The notes under the pieces were generated by a model. That model was not told where the DNA came from and searched no databases. It saw nothing but the letters and a program-made list of their open reading frames with translations. A stretch of DNA of 44,232 bases from Hyphomicrobiales bacterium (GTDB taxonomy: Bacteria > Pseudomonadota > Alphaproteobacteria > Rhizobiales > Methyloligellaceae), in contig JANQLP010000085.1 of the NCBI GenBank assembly GCA_028280515.1, positions 1-44,232 on the forward strand, read 5' to 3'. The translations under genes and the position numbers were made by a program. Shown piece after piece: positions 8,660 through 16,972 of the stretch; within the stretch, counting starts at the first letter, position 1, and every line of letters starts with the position of its first letter.

Positions 8660-9172
8660 TTGAGATTTCTGTTGCGCAGAACACGATCGAGCAAACTGTT
8701 GGACTTCTTCGTCTTTTCGCTGATCGTTCTGGCAATACTCGGCGCGCTCTGGCTGCTTCCTGAGGCGGAGCCCATTAAGGTCACGGGATCGGCGTCGGTG
8801 CTTGACGGCGACAGCCTGCGCCTCCACGGCACAGAGGTTCGTCTTGTCGGCGTCGACGCACCGGAACGTGACCAGATGTGCCGGCGCAACGGTATGGACT
8901 GGCCCTGCGGCGACGAAGCCGCCTCAGCTCTGCGAAACCATGTGCGGGGGAAGTCCGTAACCTGTGAGGGCGCCGAGCGCGATCAACATGGCCGGTTGCT
9001 TGCGGTTTGCCGGCTTGGTCAGGCCGATTTGAACCGATGGCTTGTTGAACGGGGCTGGGCGGTGTCGTATGGCCGGTATCCTGCCGAAGAGGAGCGCGCC
9101 AGACAGGCGCGGCGCGGAATCTGGTCGGGCACCTTCATTCCTCCACGCGATTGGCGCGAGGGTGTGCGTTGA
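8660..9172 (+). CDS. Membrane-anchored staphylococcal-nuclease-like (SNase) protein
   Basis: A 170-residue protein with a basic N-terminus, one membrane segment or uncleaved signal (about residues 14-33, LDFFVFSLIVLAILGALWLL) and an SNase domain. Catalytic-type residues are present: VLDGDSLRL, VRLVGVDAPERDQMC with the conserved Arg, and the segment GKSVTCEGAERDQHGRLLAVC with Glu and Arg in the expected spacing. The end motif ARQARRGIWSGTFIPPRDWR is typical of bacterial thermonuclease homologues. It probably acts in the periplasm or at the membrane face. No ATG fits; I chose the TTG at 8660 because AGGGGG lies 6-8 bases upstream and translation starts right before the membrane segment. The frame is open much further upstream, antisense to the kinase gene. 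Confidence 0.82.
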   Translation: MRFLLRRTRSSKLLDFFVFSLIVLAILGALWLLPEAEPIKVTGSASVLDGDSLRLHGTEVRLVGVDAPERDQMCRRNGMDWPCGDEAASALRNHVRGKSVTCEGAERDQHGRLLAVCRLGQADLNRWLVERGWAVSYGRYPAEEERARQARRGIWSGTFIPPRDWREGVR

Positions 9173-9226
9173 CCGGATAAGGCGAAGGCAGAATGGATGA
9201 CGCAGAGGTCCAAGGAAGGTGACGAC

Positions 9227-9838
9227 ATGAAGATTGTTGAGGACGGACGCGCGCCCAATCCGCGCCGGGTCCGGATCTTTCTGGCCGAGAAGGGCATCCA
9301 GATGGATTACGAGCAGGTGGACATCAACGCATCCGACCACAAGAAGCCCGGCTTTGCGGCGCTCAATCCACTGCAGCGGGTCCCGGTCCTGGTGATGGGT
9401 GACGGGACGGCCATCAGCGAATCCATGGCCATCTGCCGCTATTTCGAGGAGTTGCAACCGGAGCCGGCGCTTCTTGGCAAGGATGCACTGGACCGTGCCA
9501 CCGTCGAGATGTGGCAGCGCCGCATGGAGCTCAACCTGATGTTTCCGGTGGCGCAGACGTTTCGTCATCTCCATCCGGCGATGGCGGAGATGGAAAAACC
9601 CCAGGTTGCCGCCTGGGGCGAGGTGAACCGTCCGCGCGTCCTGACCATGCTTTCACTGCTCAACGAGGAACTGGCAGACCGTCCGTTCATTGCCGGAGAC
9701 GATTTTACGGTGGCCGACATCACCGCACTGGTGGCCGTTGACTTCATGAAGCCGGCGAGGATTGCCCGCCCGGACGATTTGCCGAACATCGACCGCTGGC
9801 ACGCGTCGGTATCTTCGCGCCCCAGCGCCAAAGCATGA
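9227..9838 (+). CDS. Glutathione S-transferase family protein
   Basis: A 203-residue GST-fold protein. The N-terminal thioredoxin-like half has NPRRVRIFLAEKGI, the cis-proline segment NPLQRVPVLVM and the glutathione-contacting ISESMAICRYFEE. The C-terminal helical half has ELADRPFIAGDDFTVADITALVAVDF, the conserved folding motif. The substrate is unknown. The ATG at 9227 has GGAAGG upstream; an earlier in-frame ATG at 9197 only adds ten unlikely residues. The next gene starts at its stop, suggesting translational coupling. Confidence 0.9.
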   Translation: MKIVEDGRAPNPRRVRIFLAEKGIQMDYEQVDINASDHKKPGFAALNPLQRVPVLVMGDGTAISESMAICRYFEELQPEPALLGKDALDRATVEMWQRRMELNLMFPVAQTFRHLHPAMAEMEKPQVAAWGEVNRPRVLTMLSLLNEELADRPFIAGDDFTVADITALVAVDFMKPARIARPDDLPNIDRWHASVSSRPSAKA

Positions 9839-9850
9839 GTGGACGGTGCG

Positions 9851-10465
9851 ATGGAGAAAGACCTTGCGTCGCTTATAGAGGACATTCGCAATTGCCGCCA
9901 TTGCCTGGAGACGCCGGACGGCAAACCGTTGCCGCATGAGCCGCGTCCCGTGTTCCAGATCAGTGCAACGGCGCGCATCTGCATTTGCGGGCAGGCCCCG
10001 GGCACACGGGTGCACGCATCGGGCGTTCCGTTCACCGATCCCTCCGGCGACCGGCTGCGTGACTGGATGGGCGTAACCGACGAGGAATTCTACGACGTAT
10101 CGCGCATCGCCATCGTGCCGATGGGCTTCTGTTTTCCAGGTCTGGACGCGAAGGGCGGCGACCTGCCGCCGCGCAAGGAATGCGCGCGCGTTTGGCGGGC
10201 GCGCCTGTTCGAGCTGTTGCCGCAGTTCGAGCTGGTGCTGCTTGTCGGAAGCTACGCACAATCCTGGCACCTGGGCCCCGCGCGCGGCGCGTCCCTGACC
10301 GAAACGGTCAGGGCGTGGAATCCCGATAGTCTCACGGCGGACAGGCCCGCTCTCATTCCATTGCCGCACCCGTCCTGGCGCAACAATGCCTGGCTTAAGA
10401 AGAACCCGTGGTTTGAAAAGCGCGTTCTGCCTGCCGTGAAGCAGGCCGTTCGCGCGCGCCTGTAG
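9851..10465 (+). CDS. Uracil-DNA-glycosylase-superfamily protein
   Basis: About 204 residues of the UDG-like alpha/beta fold. The N-terminal NCRHCLE is followed by the active-site loop CICGQAPGTRVHASGVPFTDPSGDRLRDWMG. MGFCFPG, LLVGSYAQSWHL and the C-terminal DNA-intercalation-type motif LPHPSWRNNAWLKKNPWF come next. Family 4/5-type enzymes carry an iron-sulfur cluster. Here only C-rich fragments (NCRHC, ARICICG, KECARVW) are visible and I cannot assign four ligands. Members are annotated as possible DNA-repair glycosylases, but activity is unproven for this short group. The ATG at 9851 (GGACGG upstream) is preferred over a GTG at 9839, which overlaps the GST stop region. Confidence 0.82.
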   Translation: MEKDLASLIEDIRNCRHCLETPDGKPLPHEPRPVFQISATARICICGQAPGTRVHASGVPFTDPSGDRLRDWMGVTDEEFYDVSRIAIVPMGFCFPGLDAKGGDLPPRKECARVWRARLFELLPQFELVLLVGSYAQSWHLGPARGASLTETVRAWNPDSLTADRPALIPLPHPSWRNNAWLKKNPWFEKRVLPAVKQAVRARL

Positions 10466-10547
10466 CCCACCTGCGCCGTGGGCCGTCCAGATCTGTTGAT
10501 GACAGCCTTAGAACAAATACCTAATATGCGCCGCGTTGTCTGATATT

Positions 10548-10567
10548 GACGCAAAATATTTGTCGTC
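10548..10567. promoter_or_regulatory. Near-palindrome upstream of the first Lrp gene
   Basis: GACGCAAAATATTTGTCGTC is an imperfect dyad with an AT-rich centre, 43 bp before the Lrp start codon. A second ACAAATA lies at 10513-10519. Lrp/AsnC proteins often bind such AT-centred dyads in their own promoters, so autoregulation is plausible but not shown. Confidence 0.35.
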
Positions 10568-10609
10568 TATCTGTCACAAAGAAACAGAATTCCATAATTG
10601 GAGGTGCCC

Positions 10610-11092
10610 ATGCTCGACAAGATGGACCGCAACATTCTCGCCATCTTGCAGAAGGATTGCACGATGCCGGTCGCCGAAATCGGCCGTCAGGTCGGTCTCT
10701 CGACCACGCCGTGCTGGCGGCGCATTCAGAAGATGGAAGAGAAGGGCATCATTCAACGCCGCGTGGCACTGTTGGACCCGAAAAAGGTCAGCGCCGGTGT
10801 AACGGTCTTTGTGTCCATCTCGACCAGCCAGCACGAGCAGAGCTGGCTTGACCGCTTTCATGAGGCCATTCAGGAGTTCCCGGAAGTTGTGGAATTCTAC
10901 CGGATGAGCGGCCAGGTCGATTACCTGCTGCGTGTGGTTGTGCCGGATATCGAGCACTACGACAAATTCTACAAGAAGCTGATCGCCAGTATCGAACTGA
11001 GCGATGTGAGCTCGAGCTTCGCCATGGAGCAGATCAAGTTCACCACCGAACTGCCGCTCGACTATGCGAGTGAGGAAAAGGCCCGCGGTTAG
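10610..11092 (+). CDS. Lrp/AsnC-family transcriptional regulator (copy 1)
   Basis: A 160-residue feast/famine regulator. An N-terminal winged HTH (LDKMDRNILAILQKDC, PVAEIGRQVGLSTTPCWRRIQKMEEKGII) is followed by the RAM/AsnC ligand-binding domain with VTVFVSIST, VVEFYRMSGQVDYLLRVVV and ELSDVSSSFAMEQIKFTTELPL. The ligand is probably an amino acid or derivative. The ATG at 10610 has a strong GGAGG site. It is a single gene with its own upstream region and converges on the thioesterase gene. Overall it resembles the second regulator at 12572-13036 in order and length, but they are clearly different proteins. Confidence 0.93.
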   Translation: MLDKMDRNILAILQKDCTMPVAEIGRQVGLSTTPCWRRIQKMEEKGIIQRRVALLDPKKVSAGVTVFVSISTSQHEQSWLDRFHEAIQEFPEVVEFYRMSGQVDYLLRVVVPDIEHYDKFYKKLIASIELSDVSSSFAMEQIKFTTELPLDYASEEKARG

Positions 11093-11118
11093 TCCGATCC
11101 GGCCGACACCCGCAGTAA

Positions 11119-11583
11119 TCAGCTTTCCTGAGCATCCCGGTTGTCGTCAACATGCGTCCCGCTGGTCAGGCGGGAATGGCCGCGCATCACCGCGATCTTC
11201 TCGCCGTCCTGGTTCGTCAGGGTGACGTCGTACAGTCCACTGCGGCCACGGCGCCAGATCTCGGTGGTCGTTGCGGTGATGACGTCGCCGATCTCGGCGG
11301 GCTTGAGAAAGCGGATGTCGCAGGACGCGGCAACGGCACGGTCGTTGTAGGCGTTGCTGGAGAAGCCGAAGCAGGCGTCGGCCATGGTGAACAGGACGCC
11401 GCCATGGCATTTCCGGTGCAGATTGGCCATATCGTCGCGGATCGTCATGCGCATGGTGGCCGCGCCGGGGGCGATCGACACGAGCTCGATGCCCCAGTGA
11501 TGAAGCACCGGACTCTTGTCCATCATGTTGCTGCCGACGCGTTCAGCGAGGGCGCGTGCCTCTTCAGACGTGGGGTCGCCCAT
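11119..11583 (-). CDS. PaaI-like hotdog-fold thioesterase
   Basis: A 154-residue acyl-CoA thioesterase of the PaaI group. It contains HHWGIELVSIAPGAATMRMTIRDDMANLHRKCHGGVLFTMADACFGFSSNA, where CHGGVLFTMAD is the hotdog helix start with the catalytic Asp. CDIRFLKPAEIGDVITATT and MRGHSRL follow. It may hydrolyse aryl- or acyl-CoA dead-end products. Only three bases separate it from the stop of the upstream dehydrogenase gene, so the two are almost certainly an operon and may act in one branched-chain or aromatic acyl-CoA pathway. Confidence 0.88.
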   Translation of the reverse strand: MGDPTSEEARALAERVGSNMMDKSPVLHHWGIELVSIAPGAATMRMTIRDDMANLHRKCHGGVLFTMADACFGFSSNAYNDRAVAASCDIRFLKPAEIGDVITATTTEIWRRGRSGLYDVTLTNQDGEKIAVMRGHSRLTSGTHVDDNRDAQES

Positions 11584-11586
11584 GGA

Positions 11587-12459
11587 TCAGGAGCGCTCCA
11601 GCAGGGTGATGAGGCTTGAGCTGTCCCAGCGGTTGCCGCCGGCACGCTGGATCTCGGAAAAGAACTGCTCGATCATGGCGGTGACGGGAAGGCTGGCGCC
11701 GTTCCGGCGCGCCTCATCCATGCAGATGGACAGATCCTTGCGCATCCAGTCGACGGCGAAGCCGTAGTCGAACTCGCCTTTGACCATCGTCTCCCAGCGG
11801 TTTTCCATCTGCCAGGACTGGGCCGCGCCCTTGGTGATCGTGTCCATCGCCTTGGGGATGTCGAGGTCGGCCTGCTTCGCGAAGTGCAGTCCTTCCGCCA
11901 GCCCCTGAATGACCCCGACACAGCAGATCTGGTTGACCATTTTCGTCAATTGGCCCGAACCGACCGGTCCCATCAGATTGACTGCGCGCGCGAAGCACTG
12001 GATCACGGGTTCCGCCTTCGCATAGACGTCCTTGTCTCCGCCGACCATGACCGTGAGCACGCCGTCCTCGGCACCTGCCTGTCCCCCCGACACGGGTGCG
12101 TCGAGGAAGCCCGCGCCTTTCTCTTTCGCCGCGTCATGGAGTTCGCGGGCGATGCCGGCGGAGGCGGTCGTGTTGTCGACGACTATGGTGCCGTCGTTGA
12201 GTGCGCTGAAAGCGCCGTCCGGTCCAAGGGTCACGTCGCGCAAGTCGTTGTCGTTGCCGACGCACATGAAGACGAAGTCCGCATCCTTCGCGGCCTCGGC
12301 CGGCGTCGGCGCGCTCTCGCCGCCATACTGGTCGGCCCATTTCTGCGCTTTCTCCTCTGTGCGGTTGTAAACGACCAGATCATGGCCGCCTTTTTCGCGG
12401 ATGTGCCCCGCCATCGGATAGCCCATGACGCCAAGACCGATCCAAGCCACCTTGCTCAT
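11587..12459 (-). CDS. 3-hydroxyisobutyrate-dehydrogenase-family NAD(P)-dependent oxidoreductase
   Basis: A 290-residue beta-hydroxyacid dehydrogenase. The N-terminal Rossmann motif is WIGLGVMGYPMAGHI. DFVFMCVGNDNDL, the substrate loop LDAPVSGGQAGAEDGVLTVMVGG and the catalytic-lysine segment GQLTKMVNQI follow. The C-terminal part ends in a typical helical bundle with WQMENRW and GFAVDWMRKDL. Likely substrates are 3-hydroxyisobutyrate or related 3-hydroxy acids (valine catabolism, tartronate semialdehyde reduction); specificity is not readable. The ATG at 12459 has GAAGGAA upstream; the frame is open to 12693 inside the adjacent Lrp gene, which is not used. It is co-oriented with the Lrp gene above and coupled to the thioesterase below. 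Confidence 0.9.
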   Translation of the reverse strand: MSKVAWIGLGVMGYPMAGHIREKGGHDLVVYNRTEEKAQKWADQYGGESAPTPAEAAKDADFVFMCVGNDNDLRDVTLGPDGAFSALNDGTIVVDNTTASAGIARELHDAAKEKGAGFLDAPVSGGQAGAEDGVLTVMVGGDKDVYAKAEPVIQCFARAVNLMGPVGSGQLTKMVNQICCVGVIQGLAEGLHFAKQADLDIPKAMDTITKGAAQSWQMENRWETMVKGEFDYGFAVDWMRKDLSICMDEARRNGASLPVTAMIEQFFSEIQRAGGNRWDSSSLITLLERS

Positions 12460-12571
12460 CGCCCGTTCCTTCTTTTCATGATTGCATTGCCAGCGAGATT
12501 CACAGGCAAGCGTTCTATCGGATTGTGACCGGGGCGCAAGGGGCCTTTGACTGCCGACGGTGTGTCCGGGG

Positions 12572-13036
12572 TCAGTCGGATATCGGCAGGGCGTTCGAGT
12601 GTTTGACCTGGGCGAGGGCGAAGCTCGATTCGATGCTCGCCACGCCATCGATGCGGGTGAGGGTATCCTTGAGAAAGCGCTCATAGTCGGCAAGGTCTTT
12701 GGCCACCACGCGCAGCAGATAGTCGCGCGTGCCCGTCATCAGGTAGCATTCGACGACCTCGCGGCATTGCCGGATCGCATTCTCAAACTTTTCAAGCGCT
12801 TCTTCGCGCTGGCGTTCCAGTTTGATGGAAATGAACACGCTGACCGGCAGTCCGACCTTTTCCTGGTCCACGTGCGCCCCATATCCCCTGATGGTGCCCG
12901 ACCGTTCCAGGTTCTTGAGCCGCCGCAGGCACGGGCTGGTGGTCAATCCGACCTTTTCGGCAAGTTCGGTGACCGGGATCCGGCCGTTTTGCTGCAGGAC
13001 TGTGAGCAGCCGGCGGTCAATCGCATCGAGTTTCAT
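12572..13036 (-). CDS. Lrp/AsnC-family transcriptional regulator (copy 2)
   Basis: A 154-residue regulator with winged HTH (LDAIDRRLLTVLQQNGRIPVTELAEKVGLTTSPCLRRLKNLE) and a C-terminal RAM domain (VFISIKLERQREEALEKFE, VVECYLMTGTRDYLLRVVAKDL, GVASIESSFALAQVK). It is divergent from the large AceE-like gene with a 187-bp shared control region, the classic arrangement of an Lrp-type regulator and its target. It also lies 112 bp upstream of, and in the same direction as, the dehydrogenase-thioesterase pair, so it might control all three genes. Confidence 0.93.
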   Translation of the reverse strand: MKLDAIDRRLLTVLQQNGRIPVTELAEKVGLTTSPCLRRLKNLERSGTIRGYGAHVDQEKVGLPVSVFISIKLERQREEALEKFENAIRQCREVVECYLMTGTRDYLLRVVAKDLADYERFLKDTLTRIDGVASIESSFALAQVKHSNALPISD

Positions 13037-13223
13037 TTTTGGTCACTTTCTTCAGGACAACACGAGAAAAAGACGAATAATGCCAAAATCATGTGCGTCA
13101 TTAGCAATATTTGGAAAGATTGACCACCGACCTGCATGTATCATGCATTCGACGGGCGCAGGACGTGCGCCTGAGACAGTCCGTGCGGGCGCATGCCCGC
13201 CATTTCCAGAGGCCCGATGAGCG
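13037..13223. promoter_or_regulatory. Divergent control region between Lrp copy 2 and the AceE-like gene
   Basis: This region is AT-rich in the first half next to the regulator and GC-rich in the second half. CCAAAAT at 13083-13089 and ATTTGG at 13109-13114 form a loose dyad that could be an Lrp site. The far half holds the leader of the large enzyme gene. Exact promoters cannot be assigned. Confidence 0.45.
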
Positions 13224-15638
13224 ATGAGTGCTCCGCAAACCATTGAACCCGTCCAGACGCAGACAATCGCACCGGACAAGCTCGCGGTATTACGCGATCT
13301 GCAGCGCAAGATTCTGTGGCTCTCGACGTGGATGATCCACAACGCCAATCATCTGCGCGAGAGTACGGACGGTCTGAAGGTCGGCGGCCATCAGGCCTCG
13401 TCCGCGTCCTGCGCCTCCATCATGACGGCGCTCTATCTGCATGCGCTGCGGCCGCAGGACCGGGTCGCGGTCAAGCCGCATGCGAGCCCGATCTTCCATG
13501 CGATTCAGTATCTGCTGGGCAACCAGTCCCTGGAGAAGCTTCAGGACTTCCGCGCGTTCGGCGGGGTGCAGTCTTACCCCTCGCGCACGAAGGACACCGC
13601 CGACGTCGATTTCTCCACCGGATCGGTCGGGCTCGGCGTCGCCATGACGGCGTTTGCGAGCCTCATCCAGGATTACGTGCGGGCCAAGGGGATGGGCGGC
13701 GACTGGCCGGAGGGCCGTATGGTCGCCGTTGTCGGCGACGCGGAGTTGGACGAGGGCAACATCTACGAGTGCCTGCTCGAGTGCTGGAAGCACGGTCTAC
13801 ACAATTGCTGGTGGATCATCGACTACAACCGGCAAAGCCTCGACGCGGTGGTCTCGGACCGGCTGTTCCACAAGGTCGTCGGTCTGTTCGAGACCATGGG
13901 CTGGCATGTGGTCACGCTGAAATACGGCCATGCGCTGGAGTCCGTCTTTGCGGAACCGGGCGGCGCGCGGCTGAGGGAATGGATCGATTCCTGTCCCAAC
14001 ACGCTTTATTCCGCGCTCGCCTTCCAGGGTGGTGCTGCATGGCGCGGGCAACTCGAGGCAGACCTTTCCGACGCGCCGGACACGCTGGCGCTCATCGCAA
14101 GGTATTCGGACGATGATCTCGCTGAACTGATGACCAATCTGGGCGGCCACGACCTTCCCAGTCTGATCGAGGCGTTTGACGCCGCGCCCGACGACCGGCC
14201 GGTCTGCTTCATCGCCTACACGATCAAGGGGCTTGGGCTCCCGTTTCAGGGCCACAAGGACAATCATGCCGGCCTGATGAACACAGCGCAGATAGACAGC
14301 TTCCGCGACGCGAACGGCATCGCGCCGGGTGGGGAGTGGGAGCCGTTTGCCGGACTGAAGCACGATCCGGCAACGCTGCGCGCGTTTCTGGAGACGGTGC
14401 CGTTTGTGAGCAAAGGCACCCGCCGGCTGAAGGCGGCACGCATTCCCATCGAGGCTATCGAGACGCCGGCGGCCAAGGGTGCCGCGTCGACCCAGGAAGG
14501 CTTCGGCCGCATCCTGGCTGACATCGCCCGGGGCGACAGCGAGCTTGCCCGGCGCATCGTCACCACCTCGCCGGACGTGACCGTCTCGACGAACCTCGGG
14601 CCGTGGGTGAACCGGTGCGGGCTGTTCGGCCATGAAGCGGAGCCGGATATCTTTCAGGACCGTGGTCTGATGAGCCCGCAGCGCTGGGAGAAGGGGCCGA
14701 GCGGACAGCATATCGAGCTCGGCATTGCCGAGAACAATCTGTTCCTCATGCTCGGGGCAGCCGGCCTGTCCCATTCGCTGTTCGGCGAGCGCCTGATCCC
14801 GATCGGGACATTGTACGATCCCTTTATTCAGCGTGGACTCGATTCCCTGAATTACGCCTGCTATCAGGATGCGCGGTTCATTCTGGTCGCCACGCCGAGC
14901 GGCATCACTCTGGCGCCCGAAGGCGGCGCCCATCAGTCGATTTCGACACCACTTATCGGCATGGCGCAGGACGGACTGGCGTCGTTCGAGCCGGCCTTCC
15001 TCGACGAGCTTTCGGTGATCATGCGGTGGGCGTTCGACTATATGCAGCGCGAGGGCGAGAAGTCCGAAGACCCGGACGTCGAGGCCCGCGCCGGTTGGCT
15101 GCGCGACGAGAAGGGCGGCTCGGTCTATCTCAGACTGTCGACACGGCCCGTCGATCAGCCCGTGCGCGCCATGACGCCGGAGCTGGAAGCGGCAGTCATT
15201 CAGGGCGGGTACTGGCTGCGCGAGCCGGAACCGGGAACGAACCTCATTCTGGCCTACACCGGTGCAGTCGCGCCGGAAGCGGTTCAGGCGGCCGGCCTGC
15301 TTGCGGAGCGTCACCGGGGCCTGGGCGTTCTGGCGATCACGTCCGCCGACCGGCTGTCCGCGGGCTGGCACGCGGCAAGCCGGGCCCGCGAACGCGGCGA
15401 GGACGGCGTTGCAAGCCATGTCGAGCGGTTGCTCGGAAAGGCCTCGCGCAACGCCGATATCATCACGCTTGTCGACGCTCACCCCGAAACGCTGTCCTGG
15501 CTCGGTGCGGTCAACGGCCACAAGGTGCGTGCCCTGGGTGTGGAGCATTTCGGCCAGTCAGGGTCGATCGACGAGCTCTTCGCGCATCACGGCCTGAACG
15601 CAGATGCGATTCTGAAGGCGGCCCGGTTCGTGCGGTAG
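13224..15638 (+). CDS. AceE-like (homodimeric pyruvate dehydrogenase E1/transketolase-superfamily) enzyme
   Basis: An 804-residue thiamine-diphosphate enzyme that follows the AceE domain order but is about 80 residues shorter than E. coli AceE. Visible elements are GLKVGGHQASSASCASIM, KPHASPIFHAIQYLLG, LQDFRAFGGVQSYP, and the ThDP/Mg motif VVGDAELDEGNIYECLLECWKHGLHNCWWIIDYNRQ (written GDA rather than GDG). The second half has HIELGIAENNLFLMLGAAGLS, TPSGITLAPEGGAHQSISTP and a transketolase-type C-terminal domain. No E2 or E3 gene is adjacent, so it may act alone or with E2/E3 encoded elsewhere on a 2-oxoacid that is not necessarily pyruvate. An Lrp regulator diverges from it, suggesting amino-acid-responsive control. 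The ATG at 13224 has AGAGG upstream. Confidence 0.85.
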   Translation: MSAPQTIEPVQTQTIAPDKLAVLRDLQRKILWLSTWMIHNANHLRESTDGLKVGGHQASSASCASIMTALYLHALRPQDRVAVKPHASPIFHAIQYLLGNQSLEKLQDFRAFGGVQSYPSRTKDTADVDFSTGSVGLGVAMTAFASLIQDYVRAKGMGGDWPEGRMVAVVGDAELDEGNIYECLLECWKHGLHNCWWIIDYNRQSLDAVVSDRLFHKVVGLFETMGWHVVTLKYGHALESVFAEPGGARLREWIDSCPNTLYSALAFQGGAAWRGQLEADLSDAPDTLALIARYSDDDLAELMTNLGGHDLPSLIEAFDAAPDDRPVCFIAYTIKGLGLPFQGHKDNHAGLMNTAQIDSFRDANGIAPGGEWEPFAGLKHDPATLRAFLETVPFVSKGTRRLKAARIPIEAIETPAAKGAASTQEGFGRILADIARGDSELARRIVTTSPDVTVSTNLGPWVNRCGLFGHEAEPDIFQDRGLMSPQRWEKGPSGQHIELGIAENNLFLMLGAAGLSHSLFGERLIPIGTLYDPFIQRGLDSLNYACYQDARFILVATPSGITLAPEGGAHQSISTPLIGMAQDGLASFEPAFLDELSVIMRWAFDYMQREGEKSEDPDVEARAGWLRDEKGGSVYLRLSTRPVDQPVRAMTPELEAAVIQGGYWLREPEPGTNLILAYTGAVAPEAVQAAGLLAERHRGLGVLAITSADRLSAGWHAASRARERGEDGVASHVERLLGKASRNADIITLVDAHPETLSWLGAVNGHKVRALGVEHFGQSGSIDELFAHHGLNADAILKAARFVR

Positions 15639-15721
15639 CACCCGCGTCAGTTGAACGGCGCAGCCGTTCGACCAACGCGTCAATTGACTGGGCAGACATT
15701 GGTCTGTAGGTGCATGGGCCC

Positions 15722-16945
15722 ATGTGGCCACTCAGCAACCTGCTCAGGACATTCGTCCGCAAGGGACAATTGACCGTTATCGATGTTGACGGCACGCCGC
15801 ACCGGTTCGGCACCGGTGAGGACGGGCCGAGCGTGACCATGCGCCTGCACGACAGGGCGCTGCGATGGAAGTTGTTTCTCAATCCGGAGTTGCAGGCGGC
15901 TGAGGCCTATATGGACGGCGGACTGACGTTCGAAGAGGGGTCGGACTGCTACGACCTTCTCTACCTCTTTTCCATCAATCGCGGACCGCTGGCGAGCCAC
16001 AAGGTGCAGGGCGCGTTGCGGCGCGGCTGGCGCGCCATGCGACGCCGGCAGCAGCAGAACGATGTGGAACGGGCGGAACGCCAGGCGCGGCATCACTACG
16101 ACCTCTCGACCGAACTCTACGAGCTGTTTCTCGACGAAGACCTGAACTACAGCTGCGCCTTTTTCCGCTCGCCCGACGATACGCTCGAGCAGGCGCAGGC
16201 AGCCAAGCTCACCCGGGCCACCGCCAAGCTCAGATTGAAGCCCGGCATGTCCGTGGTGGAGATCGGCAGCGGATGGGGCTCGTTCGCAATCAAGCTGGCG
16301 CAGCAGGGAGCCCAGGTGACGGCGCTGAACGTGTCACCGGAACAGATCGCCATTTCCAAGGAGCGGGCTCAGAAAGCCGGCGTTGCCGACAAAATAGACT
16401 TCGTCTGGAAGGACTATCGCGAGTTCACCGGGGAGTTCGACCGCGTAGTGTCAGTGGGCATGATGGAGCATGTCGGCATCGGCCATTTCGACGACTATTT
16501 CGGCAAGGTGCGCAACCTGCTTAAACCCGACGGCTACGCCTTCATCCACTCGATCGGCCGGATGACCCAGCCGGGCACCACGGGGCCGTTCTTCCGCAAG
16601 TACATCTTCCCCGGCGGGTATGTTCCGGCACTTTCGGAAACCTTCGCGGCGACGGAGCGTCAGGGCCTGTGGGTTGCGGACATGGAAGTGTTGCGGCTGC
16701 ATTACTATTACACGCTGCGCGAATGGCGCGCGCGCTTTGCCGCCAACCGGGACAAGGCGAAAGAACTCTACGATGAGCGGTTCTGCCGTATGTGGGAGTT
16801 CTATCTGGGTGCCGCGGAACTCGGCTTTCTGCACGGCTCCAACATGGTGTTCCAGCTTCTGCTCTCGCGCGAGCGCGATGCGGTCCCGATCGACCGGAAC
16901 TTCATCTGTGAGGCGGAGAAGAAGTTGAGAAATCAGAATATTTAA
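15722..16945 (+). CDS. cfa: Cyclopropane-fatty-acyl-phospholipid synthase
   Basis: SAM-dependent methyltransferase that adds a methylene bridge to unsaturated acyl chains of membrane phospholipids, usually in stationary phase or acid stress. About 407 residues. The N-terminal lipid-interacting part contains LNPELQAAEAYMDGGLTFEEG. The catalytic part has HHYDLSTELYELFLDEDLNYSCAFF, SAM motif I VEIGSGWGSFA, LNVSPEQIAISKERA, VSVGMMEHVG and FFRKYIFPGGYVPALSE. These are diagnostic of the CFA synthase family. ATG 15722 is chosen; a GTG at 15710 is an alternative. It ends 27 bp from the convergent Sel1 gene with no clear terminator. Confidence 0.95.
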   Translation: MWPLSNLLRTFVRKGQLTVIDVDGTPHRFGTGEDGPSVTMRLHDRALRWKLFLNPELQAAEAYMDGGLTFEEGSDCYDLLYLFSINRGPLASHKVQGALRRGWRAMRRRQQQNDVERAERQARHHYDLSTELYELFLDEDLNYSCAFFRSPDDTLEQAQAAKLTRATAKLRLKPGMSVVEIGSGWGSFAIKLAQQGAQVTALNVSPEQIAISKERAQKAGVADKIDFVWKDYREFTGEFDRVVSVGMMEHVGIGHFDDYFGKVRNLLKPDGYAFIHSIGRMTQPGTTGPFFRKYIFPGGYVPALSETFAATERQGLWVADMEVLRLHYYYTLREWRARFAANRDKAKELYDERFCRMWEFYLGAAELGFLHGSNMVFQLLLSRERDAVPIDRNFICEAEKKLRNQNI

Positions 16946-16972
16946 AAGTCGTAAAATCCTGATAAAAGATAT

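Noticed and set aside
12460-12693. N-terminal extension of the hydroxyisobutyrate-dehydrogenase-like protein
   Set aside because: The additional residues overlap the Lrp gene and precede a good ATG with a strong ribosome site and the Rossmann motif.
13797-15548. 583-codon open frame antisense to the AceE-like gene
   Set aside because: It is the complementary shadow of a clear family gene in GC-rich DNA. It has a Arg/Gly/Asp-rich, motif-free translation.
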